64,000 nt of DNA from Sapria himalayana. Its lineage: Eukaryota > Streptophyta > Magnoliopsida > Malpighiales > Rafflesiaceae. Under the pieces are notes generated by a model, which ran no database searches, was not told the DNA's origin, and saw only the letters and a program-made list of their open reading frames with translations. Position numbers and translations under genes: made by a program. This document shows positions 1-10,625 of the stretch, one piece after another; the stretch's first letter is position 1, and each line of letters starts with the position of its first letter. The stretch lies in NCBI GenBank assembly GCA_029783825.1, contig JAREIK010003007.1, positions 385,331 through 449,330 on the forward strand, written 5' to 3'.

Positions 1-1477
1 TATCAGCACAATGAAGGAAATAGCCCAAGATTTTGAAATTTCAGCACTTGCAAAGATCCATTCAAAGGCTGCAAGTAGATCAGTTTTAATGATATCCCAA
101 CTTTGTTGAAAGAAGCCATTATTCCAGCCATCCAAACCTGCAGCGCTATCTTTGTCTGCACTAAATACTACTTCTTCAAGCTCTTCTTCCTTCAAGGGTT
201 CACCTAGAAGGTCGTTCTGCTTTTCTGAGACTCTTTTTACAATGTTTCCCATTAACTTATTTTTTCTAACCATGCCTTGTCCGCATAAGATGTTTTTGAA
301 GTGATTATGTAATATATTTTTTATCTCATCCTCCTTTTCTATCCAATCACCATTTTTTGTCCTCAACCCTTTTATTTTACATTTTTGAATTTTAATTTTT
401 GCCATTGCATTAAAAAATTTTATATTTTTATCTCCGTCTTTTAGCCACCTAACTTTTGACCTCTACTTCCAGAAGACTTCCTCCATGTGCATTCTAAGTC
501 TCAATTCTGCTCTATCTTTATTGAGTTTTATTCTATCCTCTTGACTAGAAGTTTTTTCATATTTTATTTCTAAACTAGTCACTTCTTGTTCAGCTTCCTG
601 AATTTTTTATTTAAATTTCCAAATACCTCCTTATTACATTTGTCCAAAGTCCATCTTAAACTACGTAGTATTTTTGCTAAGATTTGTATCGGGTTCCCCA
701 AGAAGGAACTCTTCCATGTTTCCCTTACTATTCTATCATATTCCTTATGCAATCCCTACATATTTTGAAAGAAGAAGCCTTTGTGTCTACTCTTGCTTCC
801 TTGAAAGGATATCAAAAGTGGGCTATGGTCTGAGCAGATTCTATTTAAATGTTTTACCTTTATTCCTCCCAATTTATCCAGCCATTGCGAGTTAAAGAGA
901 ACTCTGTCTAGCTTGGACCAAATTGCCCCTCTCTTTCTCCAGTTATTACACCATGTGTAATTTGATCCTAAAAAGTCTACTTCCAAGAGATTCGCTCTAG
1001 CAATTGCCTCATTAAACTGGGCTATTGCTATCTTATCCGGCTGTCTTCCACCTTTTTTCTCATTGATTTTTTAATCGCATTAAAATCTCTTCCGATGATC
1101 CACGACGAGTTCCTTGCGGCTAAAAGCCCCATCTCCTCCCATAAGGGTTTTCTTCCCTCCTTCGTACTCTTCGCATAGACTACCGACAAAATAGCTGTAG
1201 ACTGTTCTTGGAAATTAAAAGTGATTATTTGCTCATCTTCTGCAACTATCTCTAAATCTACGTTCTTTCTCCACGTAACCCATAACTTACTGTTATGGTT
1301 TGAGAAAGCCTTATCTAAGCCAATCGTCTCTTTATATTTCTCATGTTGATTACTATCCACCATTGGTTCAGCTAGAATGACAATTTTTAAATTTTGGATT
1401 TTAATTAATCTTTTAATTCTATTTATCGTTAGAGCGTTCGCCACTCCTCTTATATTACAAAACAAGCTATTAAACAT
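1..1477 (-). pseudogene. LINE-A ORF2: AP endonuclease and start of reverse transcriptase (partial)
   Basis: ORF2 of plant LINEs nicks target DNA with an APE-type endonuclease and primes reverse transcription there. The frame opening at 1,477 begins with an N-terminal block containing NIRGVAN and later AEPMV, typical of the endonuclease, and reaches WIIGRDFN, the GDFN motif with G changed to R. A second piece (986-756) carries the CSDHSPLL motif. The lower part of the minus strand translates to SAAGLDGWNN and SKSWAISFIVLI, matching the RT entry region of LINE-B. At least two frame breaks separate the pieces. The C-terminal RT, zf-RVT and RNase H are outside the window. Confidence 0.85.
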
Positions 1478-1499
1478 CTCTACGTATCCCTAGCTTGAG

Positions 1500-2969
1500 C
1501 TCTTGTAATGCATTTACTTTCATACTTCAAATTTTTGTATTTTTTCCTATTTCTGATCGACTTACTTGAGCTAGACGGCACTATTTCAAATTTCATTAGT
1601 ACACTTATCTTTTCTATGCTTTTTCCCATCTGCTTGATTTTTTCTATCACTGATTGTTTATCTTGTAGGCTATCCTTGTGTGTTTCCTGCTTTGAAGATA
1701 TTAAATCATCATAACAAAGGTTATAATTTAGATCACCTCCCTCTTTTTTATTATTAATGCAATGCCAACATTTCGCCTCTCACTCTTCTTCCGAAAGTAA
1801 ATCATCCTCCTCCCAATTATAAGGCTTCCTATTCCCTTCTAAATGTGATTTTCCTCTAAATTTCATCTTCTTCTTTCTAGGATTTAACGAGTTTTCTTTT
1901 CCCCCTTTTTCTACCCCAAAAACCCACTTTTCTTCTTTAAGCCACCTTCTAATCTCCTCTCTCTTTTTCTTTCCTAGGACTTTCTCCTGTCTCCTCCCCT
2001 CCCTTTTCCTTCATTTCTGTTTCCTCTTCACTATATTCTGCTCCCCCTTCTCTAAGCCTCTCATTCACCTCCCCCCCCCCCTACTTCATTAACCTCCTTT
2101 CTTCCTATTACCCGAGCATCTCCCTCCTCTATCCCCTCTTTTACACTCTTTTTTTGTACCTCATCACTTGTGTTCTCCCCTCTACTCCTTTTCACCCATA
2201 TTTCTTTTTCCTTCCTATTTCATTTTCCCCATTTCTCCAACATGCATTCATCCTGCCCATGCCCTAGTTTAAGGCAAGTTAGACAGTAAAAAGGCAAGGC
2301 CTCTGGAATAATTTTCTGCCAGAAACCATTGGCAAGGTCAGTGCCTATCCACACCCTCTTCGGAGGGGGAGACTTGAGGTCAATTTTTACGCATATTCTG
2401 GCCATACTTGGCCTCGTTATCATGGCTGTGGCTTCATCCAGTAGGAGAGGTGTACCCAAACAACAAGCAATTGAATAGAGAGATTGTTTATTAAACAGAT
2501 GTATGGGGAGTTTGGGTAATGAAAACCATACCGGTGTGATAGAGGACTCCTCCAATGGTGAAAATTCTGGCGTCTACTTGAAGACTCGTGTTGGATAGCC
2601 CACTATACTCCATGTTCCTCTGAGCCAAACCCTGAGGAAGTCATCCTCTTCTCTGAATTGCAGGAACGTGTGCTTACCGTCGTAGTTAGCTATCTTCACC
2701 CTTTCGCGCAGTTTTAAGGAAGCAACGAAATCATATATCTCTTTAAAATCAGGTCTTCCGTGTGAGAATTTAGCAACGAGGGTGTGTTTGAACGGGGCAG
2801 CAAGCTTGTTCATCTCCTCATTTGAAAATATTATCGCCGGGGTTCCTTCTTTCACGATAAGCTTCGGATACAGGACAACCGATTCATCAATATCGTAGGA
2901 GAAAGACTTTTTGGTGAAAAGGGAACTAATTGGCTCCATTTTCAGCTTCGAGTCAAGCTTATTTTGCAC
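1500..2969 (-). pseudogene. LINE-A ORF1: DUF4283 and CCHC zinc-knuckle protein
   Basis: LINE ORF1 protein is the RNA-binding partner of ORF2. The first piece (2,969-2,574) carries the DUF4283 block, with the conserved phrase KFSHGRP shared with LINE-B ORF1. After a frame break near 2,565 the second piece (2,555-2,220) gives TPVWFSLPKLPIHLF and ends in the zinc knuckle C-X2-C-X4-H-X4-C inside YCLTCLKLGHGQDEC. From 2,219 down to about 1,500 the expected acidic and basic tail is low-complexity and not open in one frame. The start at 2,969 is the first Met; a Met eleven codons later (MEPISS) is an equally good choice. Confidence 0.85.
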
Positions 2970-3090
2970 AACGATGGAAGTTTACGAAAAATCGCTTCTC
3001 CAAGTTTAGATGAACTTGTTTGAGCATTTCTCATTAAGATCTTTCCTGCTCAAATCACCTCTCAATTTTAAAATAAAAAGAATTTATTTT

Positions 3091-3235
3091 AAAATCTCAT
3101 AAAATTGGGATCTCACTTCGTAGTTAGCTAGTCTAGCTTTCCCAAACTCGCGAGGGCGAGTTTGGGAAATCGCTTCGTAGTTAGCTATCCACTTTCTTCA
3201 CATGAATCTTCATAAAAATCTCATAAAATTGGGAT
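3091..3235. repeat. Nested direct repeats around a perfect 14-bp hairpin
   Basis: A perfect inverted repeat lies at 3,138-3,151 and 3,156-3,169 with a 4-base loop (arm tttcccaaactcgc). It is bracketed by a 15-bp direct repeat, cttcgtagttagcta, at 3,116-3,130 and 3,173-3,187. That in turn is bracketed by a 21-bp direct repeat at 3,091-3,111 and 3,215-3,235. There is no coding potential. It may be a tiny foldback insertion. Confidence 0.7.
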
Positions 3236-3399
3236 ATCAACCCAATTACCCAGCCTAGAATATGTATTTATTAAGTCATAAAATAAAAAATGATAAAAAA
3301 ATTTAACAAAATTAATTAAACCATGCATAGATTTGATTTATTAGACTATTAGGACAACCACTAAATATATAAATGTTTACAATTTTAAAATTGTACCAA

Positions 3400-4429
3400 A
3401 ACTTGAGCGTGCTTAATGCTCAACTTCAACCATCCTGCATTTCGATAGATTCTTGTACCTAGTCCAGCTACCTCACTTTGTCAATTTTTGCGGGTAATAT
3501 CTGATTTTTTCTTCACATCTAGCTCCTCCCAATACTTAAGCCACTCTGGCCAGTTATCAAATGATATAAAATGAGGCCTTTCTTTCATGTTATTCAATTT
3601 ATAGACAAAATCAAAATACCATTAAGTAGCTTAGATCTCCCATAATGACTTTATCTTTACAGCAAATTTGAGTGCCCATGTATACTTATTCTTTATATAG
3701 AAAAATCACAAAAGAATTTATATTAACAAGAGCATAATTATTTACTACTTGAATAATAACCAACATAATAGTTAAGTAATTAGATAATTATTTTTCAATG
3801 CTTTTGTTTTCCTATTTTTTACCTGTCATTAAAATAAGACACTTTTGTTGATTCGGAAACTTTCTTTCAGGAGAATACTTTAGAATCATCCATTTTTTTA
3901 AAAGACTTTGTAATTATAGTCGAGCACTTGTGAGATGGAATAAAATTATACAAATAATTAAATAACAATGAAAACTAGCAAATCATAACTATATATTTAA
4001 AAAAAGCAACTGACAGTAACATCTGATTTTTTTTTCAAGTCATATTTACATATTTTTTTTACCTCTCATCCACAATCTCAATTACTAACTTAGACTGAAT
4101 GTAGAGGAAGACACATCATTTTATGATGTCATTGGTTTGTTAAATGGGGGAACTATCGCCCTAAAATGTGGTGTAGAAGATAGAGATGGATCAAAAGTGT
4201 GTGCAGGAAGCACAATGGATGGTGGGCATATATCTGATAAATGCGATAGTAGAGGTCTTGATGATGGTGATGCTAATAAAAATGGAGATGGTGATTATGA
4301 TGTTGAAGTCTGGATATGGTGGATATGAGATTATACTGATTCTGTAACATGATGTAACATACTAGATGAATTTGGTTCATTTTTGTGTCCACGCCCAACT
4401 CCAGCATGGCCACGTCTTTTATGCGCCAT
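3400..4429 (-). pseudogene. CACTA tnpA-like (Transposase_24 / Ptta-En-Spm) relic
   Basis: The proposed start at 4,429 opens a basic N-terminus (MAHKRRGHAGVGRGHKNE) followed by a Ser/Pro-rich stretch interrupted by stops. Near 3,600-3,450 the minus strand translates to RPHFISFDNWPEWLKYWEEL, then KKKSDITRKN and SEVAGLGT. This matches the WxxWLxYW...KKKS...R...SEVxGxG signature of plant Ptta/En/Spm second-gene proteins, which bind CACTA subterminal repeats. It follows the TPase on the same strand with about 85 bp between, the usual CACTA gene pairing. Multiple stops make it non-functional. Confidence 0.7.
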
Positions 4430-4513
4430 CTGCTATACAAAATAAATCATAGAACAAATAATAGAGATATGATGAATAAGCATGCATTTTAGAATAAAAC
4501 ACACTGATATTAA

Positions 4514-6270
4514 TCATTTAGCTCTTGTCTTGATTTTAAAGTTTTTTTTTATTTTTCCATATACATTAAGGACAACGTCGAAAACATTTTCAAACACATT
4601 TTTTTTAATATGCATTACATCTAAGTTATGATGAATTATATAGGAATTCCAATAGGGAAAGTCACAAAATATACTACGTTTACTACAGCCAAATATTTTG
4701 CCTATTGGTCGATTACTTCCAGTAGCATCCTTTTTAGTTACCTTCTTCAAACCCAAATTCTAAATCTCTATCATAATATCATCTCCTGAACGAACTACTG
4801 GTGCAACTGTCAAAACATTTTTATTTTTTTGAAATGCAGTTCTATTTCTTTGAAATGGATGATTCGTATGTAGAAACTTACGATGGTTATCAAACAATAA
4901 CTATTTACCACTAAATTTGAGAGTAAATGCATCATAATTTTTCATGCAACGTGGGCATGCGAATCATGTTGTAGTACTCCAGCCAGACAACATTGAATAT
5001 GCAAAAAAAATCACATACTATCCACATAATGGCCGCCCACATAATGAAACTTTGCTTCTTTGAGATATCATATGTATTCACACCAAGATCCCGCAAATGA
5101 TTTATCTCTACTATAAGAGGCTGTAAGAAAATATCCAGCATGTATTTAGGATTTTTTGTCCCTGTAACCACTTTTGACAAAAACATATATTGCTCCTTCA
5201 TACACAACCATAGAGGCAAGTTATAATGCTCCACTATCACTGGGCAAGTTGAATACTATTGTCCAAATTGCCCAAATGGTTGAAATCCATCTATGCAGAG
5301 ACCCAATCTCACATTTCGACTTTCAACTGCAAAATCTTATTGTATATAATTAAAATGCTTCCAGGCAAATGAATCTGATGGATGACGCATTACCCCTTCT
5401 TCAACTTCATATGCAGAATTCCACCTCATATCATTGCTATATCATTTGATGCATATAGTATGAGTAATCGAGGAATTAATAAAAAATAATACATCTTTTT
5501 AAATGCAACTTTCAATTTTTGTTGCATATCTACAACACGAGATGTCTTCTTAAATCGAGGACGATCACAAAACTTATAGCTAATTAAATCACTATCACCA
5601 CCGCAATATAACATATATCCATTGAAACAACAATCAATTTTTTCCACTGGTAGACCCATTCCTCATAGTAACTTCTTAGTGTTGCAAAAGTTATTAGTGA
5701 TCAAATTATTATCTGGAACAATCTCCTTCATCGGTTTTGACACTTGATCAAATAATTTCTCAAACATATGATTTTATGACTTAATGCTCATAAGTCAAGC
5801 TACAAGTAACAATTGCAAATATGTTTTACAACTAGTCTACAACTCTTTATCTAAAGCTTTAAGCATTTTATAAAATTTATGAGCTTCAGGATTAGGTGGG
5901 TAATCAATGTAATCCTTATTGAAGTCAGCACCAGTAGCTTCAGTGATCATTCTATGGTATGTGGTTGATGCTTCTTCACCACAAGCAAACAATTCAATAT
6001 CCTCATTTTGGTCAAAGTTCAGAGGCATTGTACTTTCCCATTATAAATCCAATCAAAATAATTTGCCACAAAGCCATATTTAGCCAAATGGTATCTTATA
6101 GTGTTTGCATCAGGAAAAGGGATATTCTGACATTTGGGATGATTACATGGACACTTAATTTTTTCTTCATCCATCCATATCAATTGATTACGTGCAAAAT
6201 TGATGAATGTTTTAAGCCACTCAAAAAATATGTATTCAAAATTCCATTCATAAACCTTTAGTACATCCAC
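4514..6270 (-). pseudogene. CACTA TPase (Transposase_21 family) relic
   Basis: CACTA TPases cut the element ends. Broken pieces appear in the correct order on the minus strand. At 6,270-6,019 is the transposase-associated domain: WMDEEKIKCPCNHPKCQN, then a YH...YGF...YFDW phrase. At 6,028-5,837 is an acidic spacer. At 5,659-5,426 is LPVEKIDCCFNGYMLY. At 5,240-4,932 is the Transposase_21 core, with YNLPLWLCMKEQYMFLS, LQPLIVEINHL and TYDISKKQSF. At 4,756-4,514 is HNLDVMHIKKNVFENVF. Each join needs a frameshift or stop bypass. Members of this family usually exceed 700 residues. Confidence 0.88.
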
Positions 6271-6565
6271 TTATGATATGAACTTTTTGCCCTGTTATAT
6301 TTACAAAAAATAATGCTCAAATATTATTTTGAATTAAACATTCTATTACTTCAAAATATACTAATAATTAAATAAAATTACTTATAGATGAATATATAAA
6401 AATTAAATAACATGAATATCGAGGCATTACATTTGCAGAATCTACATGAATAGATAAAGCAATTTTAGCATGATAAAGATTAATAGATATAATGGTATTA
6501 CTAGATAAAGGGAGCAAAATATGATAATGTACAAGAAAGGAAAGCAAAAACGAAAGACATTTAAA

Positions 6566-6662
6566 GTTTGAAGGGGGAGAGGGAGAGAGGGTGAGAGAAG
6601 GTGGGGAGAGAGAGAGGGGCAGAGAAATAGAGAGATGGAGAGAGAGAGAGCGAGAGAGAAAG

Positions 6663-6694
<32 letters not shown>

Positions 6695-6975
6695 AAGGGG
6701 ATAGAGAGAGGCGGAGAGAAATGGTGAAAGGGAGAGAGAGAGGGAGAGAGAGGGAGAGAGAGAGACAGAGAGAGGGAGGGAGGGAGGGAGAGAGAGAGAG
6801 ATGGAGAGAGAGAGAGAGAGAGGGAAGGGAGGGAGTGAGGGAGAGGGAATGAGAGAGAGATAACAAGTAAGAAAGGAGAGCGAGAAAGAAAATAACAAGA
6901 GGGAGAGTTACATAGAAAGAAAAATAGGAAGAGAGTGACACAGAAAAAATTAGAGAGGGAGAGAGAGACACACAG
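6566..6975. repeat. GA-rich microsatellite block
   Basis: About 400 bp of imperfect (GA)n with GGA and GGGA interruptions on the + strand, strongly purine-biased. It gives long Ser/Leu-rich open frames on the minus strand in three phases, which are not genes. It sits upstream of the minus-strand CACTA TPase start and could be the element's 5' non-coding region. From 6,976 to 7,240 the sequence is AT-rich with nothing recognised. Confidence 0.9.
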
Positions 6976-7239
6976 AGAATGCAATGTTAGAATGAGGAAT
7001 TACATAAAAGAAAAACAAATTTTTATCTATACAAAACTATCATATATTACATCTTTTGTCATACATAAGTTCATATATGAGTCTGAGGCCTAAGGGCTGG
7101 GATTAGGTAAGTGTACCTTAATTGTATTTTACCATATATGAGCCTGACCAACAGTCACTCTCATGTTATGTGCTTACATATTATTGATTATATATCTTTT
7201 TCCATTTAATCAAGTTAGTGTAATAAATTAGTATTATCC

Positions 7240-7856
7240 CATTAATAATTATATGTTTGTATACACATAGTATATGTAGTTATAAATTATTATATATAGT
7301 TAAACATATAGTTATATATAGATACATGCATACAAGTAGTTATAAGTAATTATACATAAATGTATAGTTATAAATAATTATATAGATTTACATATATTTA
7401 TACATATATGTATACATAATAAAAAATAAAGTTATATGTATTTATAAAGAGTTTTTTATAGTTATACAAATATTTATATATAGTTATACACATATAGTTA
7501 AACTTTATGTTGTATGCTTTTATATATAAAATTATAAATATAGTTACATGTGGTTATACATATAGTTACACTTATAGTTAAACTTATATTTATACATGTA
7601 TGTATATATAAATTTTTTCATATAATTTTATATATTTATACATATAGTTATGTATAGATATAGATATTAAAATACATTTTTATACTAATATATAAAAATG
7701 TATATTAAATATATGTTGTTAAATATATATTTAAATATAGTTATGTATAAATTTTTTATAGTTATACATATAGTAAGATAGAATTATTTATAGTTAATTG
7801 TTATTATACATATAATATATATAGTTATAAAAAATTATATATCGTTAAACATTTAG

Positions 7857-7893
<37 letters not shown>

Positions 7894-8870
7894 TATGAGT
7901 AGTTATATTTAGTTTTACAAAAATATATACATAGTTATAAACAAATATATAGATTTACATATATGTATACATATATGTATACATATATGTATAAATAGTT
8001 AAAAATATAGTTATATTTAATTATATAAAGTTTTATTTAGTTTTACAAATATTTATATATAGTTATACACATAATTAAACATAATGTTGTATGTTATTAT
8101 ACATGTAATTATAAATATAGTTACATGTAGTTATACTTATAAATATACATATAGTTTAACTTATATTTATACATGTAGGTATATATATTTTTTGTTATAA
8201 TATCTTATATTTTTACATATAGTTATGTATAGGTATAGATATACTAAAATATATTTTTATACTAATATATAAAAATATTTAGTAAATATATGGTGTTAAT
8301 TATAAATTTTAATATATTTATGTATAATGTTTTTATAGTTAGACATATAGTCAAAGACAATTATTTATAGTTATATGTTTTTATACCTATAGTATATATA
8401 GTTAAAAATAGTGGTATATATAGTAAAACATATAGTTATATATAGATATATTCATACAAGTAGTTATAAGTAGTTATATAAAATTGTATTAAAGGTTATA
8501 AACAAATAAATAGATTAATTATATGAATACATATTTGTATACATAGTTACAAATATAGTTATATTTAATTATATAGAGTATTACATAGTTATAAAAATAT
8601 TTATATAGTAAAATACAATTAAATATTGTTATATATTATTAAACTTATAGTATATTTTGTTTGAAATATAGTTATATAGAATTATACATATAGTTATAAA
8701 TTATAATTAAGTTAAAAAAATAGTTATATATAGTTGTAGATATAGTTATAAAATTAGTTTACATAGTTACAAATATAATAAAATATAGTTATAAAGAGAT
8801 TTATATAATTATACTAATATTTATAAATAATTATACGTATATAGTTAAACATATTGTTATTGATCATCCT
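7240..8870. repeat. Three tandem copies of a ~562-bp AT-rich unit
   Basis: The phrase catacaagtagttataag occurs near 7,328 and again near 8,452, with a diverged version (tcatatgagtagttat) at 7,891; spacings are 563 and 561 bp. Other landmarks repeat with the same register, for example acttatatttatacatgta near 7,580 and 8,160. Each unit is itself built of short tatagttata words. Copy 2 contains a pure (TA)n run at about 7,860-7,890. From 8,871 to 9,124 the DNA is single-copy in appearance, with a 61-codon open frame (8,901-9,086) that resembles nothing I know. Confidence 0.75.
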
Positions 8871-9124
8871 AGCTTTTAATCAATGCGGGACTTTTAACAT
8901 TTGGCTATCTCTCAAAGCGGCAACTTATGTTTGTTTGATTATCAGAGGTTAATTACCATACAATTAGTCCAATATGATGTTCATCATAAAATTTGCCCAC
9001 TAAATCACTATTATGCTCTAGAAAGTAGCATTCTAGATTTCTCTCTATGGCTATCACATATTTTTTATGAGCTAACAATAATATGACATATCATCATTTT
9101 ATTAATTAAATATCTCAACTATTT

Positions 9125-10225
9125 AACTACAAGAAAATATCAATTTAGCTAGAAAATTTTAGCTAGGGATCAATCCCTAGCTAAATTATAAGGGATTAGT
9201 TAGGGAATAGCAATGGATTTATGATCTTTTTTGGAAAAAAAATAGCAACGGATTAGCGAGAAATAACTTTTCAAAAATTTTGCTCAAAAAAAGTGGGGGA
9301 TTTAGCGACGGATTTAGCAACAGATTAACGACAAAAAATTTTCATAAAATCCACTCAAAAAAGCGGAGATTTTAGTAACGGATTTAACGATGGAAAATTT
9401 TCATAACTTCCACTCAAAAAAATAGGGAATTTAGCGATGGATATTGCAACGGAATATCTCTCGCTAATAAAAGCATAAAATTAGTGACGAAATTAGTGAT
9501 GGATTTTCCTTAGCTAATTTTTAACAACGGATTTATCGATGGATTTTTTCTCGCTAATATAATCCATGATTTAGCAATGAATTTTCCCTTGCTAATTAAA
9601 TCAATGATTTTGCTATGGATTTTAGCGACGGATTTTCCCTTGCTAATAAAATTCATGATTTAGCGATGGAATTAGCGATGGATTTTCCCTTGCTAATAAA
9701 ATCAATGATATAGTGGCGGATTTAGTGATGATATTTCCCTTGCTAATAAAATTCTTGATTTAGTGATGGATTTTCCCTTGCTAATAAATTCTTTGATTTA
9801 GCGATGGATTTTCCTTTACTAATAAAATCCGTGATTTAGTGATGGATATTCCATTGCTAATAAAATCCTTGATTTAGCGACCGATTTAGCGATAGATTTT
9901 CACTCTCTAATAAAATCTGTATTTTAACTATGGATTTAGCAAGCGGATATCTTTAGCTAATAAAATCCATAAATTAGTGACGAATTTAGTGATAGAATTT
10001 CCCTTGAAAATAAAATCTTTAATTTTGCGATGGATTTAGCGACGGAATTTCTGTAGCTAATTATTAGTGATGAATTTTTCCTAGCTAAGTATATCCCGAC
10101 ATAATCAGCCACAAAATTTTCATAATTTCTGCCCAAAGAAAAGCGAAGAATTTAGCGACAAAATTTTCCTAGATAATTATTAGTGATGGATTTTCCTCGG
10201 CTAATTTAAATCCATCACTAAATAA
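9125..10225 (+). mobile_element. CACTA left terminal region with dense subterminal repeats
   Basis: At 9,125 the sequence aactacaagaaaatatc is one base off the canonical CACTA terminus CACTACAAGAAAA. It is followed by about 1.1 kb in which short words such as ttagcgatggatttt and cccttgctaataaaat recur many times with variation (tagcgacgg, tagtgatgg). Dense subterminal repeats next to the terminal inverted repeat are the hallmark of CACTA ends and serve as transposase-binding sites. The element would extend to the right. Its other end is not certain; the related blocks at 37.1-37.4 kb and 48.0-48.3 kb use the same words. Confidence 0.7.
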
Positions 10226-10387
10226 TTATCTGAATTTATTTTTTCTATTAGTTTATATACAATTAGAATCGATAATTCTTTAAATATTTTTTTTTCAAAA
10301 TATATGCATTTAGATAGGAATTTTTTTAGCTAATTGGGTTAAAGTTAATTTCATTAATAGACCATGACATACCTTTCCAAAATAACA

Positions 10388-10494
10388 CACACACACACAC
10401 ACACATATATATATTAGTTTTCGATAATATTTATATATGTAGATTTATATATATAAGTTTTCAAAAATATGTATGGATATAATTATATAAATAT

Positions 10495-10532
<38 letters not shown>

Positions 10533-10620
10533 TTTAGAAAACTTTTGTACATTAACTTTTATATATATATATATATATATATATTTATTTATTTATTTAT
10601 TTATATTTATATTTATATTT
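10388..10620. repeat. Cluster of microsatellites (AC/TA, GT, TA, TTTA)
   Basis: In order on the + strand: (AC)n running into (AT)n at about 10,388-10,414, (GT)n at about 10,496-10,527, (TA)n at about 10,559-10,583, then TTTA and TTTATA repeats to about 10,625. The (AC)n and (GT)n tracts lie about 90 bp apart and are mutually complementary. Confidence 0.9.
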
Positions 10621-10625
10621 ATTTA

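Larger units (their letters stand above)
1..2990 (-). mobile_element. LINE-A, decayed non-LTR retrotransposon, cut by window edge
   Basis: This is a minus-strand plant LINE of the same broad family as the copy at 26.7-32.1 kb. The order read on the minus strand is ORF1 (DUF4283 plus zinc knuckle, from 2,969), a low-complexity ORF1 tail, ORF2 endonuclease (from 1,477) and the start of the reverse transcriptase, which runs off the window at position 1. Frameshifts and stops break both frames, so it is an old immobile copy. The 5' limit near 2,990 is approximate. No target-site duplication could be assigned, because the 3' end lies outside the window. Confidence 0.85.
3380..6270 (-). mobile_element. 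CACTA-A (En/Spm) element, degraded coding core
   Basis: Two CACTA genes lie head to tail on the minus strand: a TPase-like transposase (6,270-4,514) followed by a tnpA-like gene (4,429 to about 3,400). Both are broken. No CACTA terminal repeat facing this core was found between 3,000 and 3,400 or between 6,300 and 9,100. The ends are therefore lost, or further away than I can link. Confidence 0.8.

Noticed and set aside
6368..6984. Three overlapping minus-strand frames of 136-180 codons rich in Ser and Leu
   Set aside because: They are all phases of a (GA)n microsatellite.
8901..9086. 61-codon + frame in single-copy-looking DNA
   Set aside because: No recognisable motif, no splice context and short; left as unassigned.
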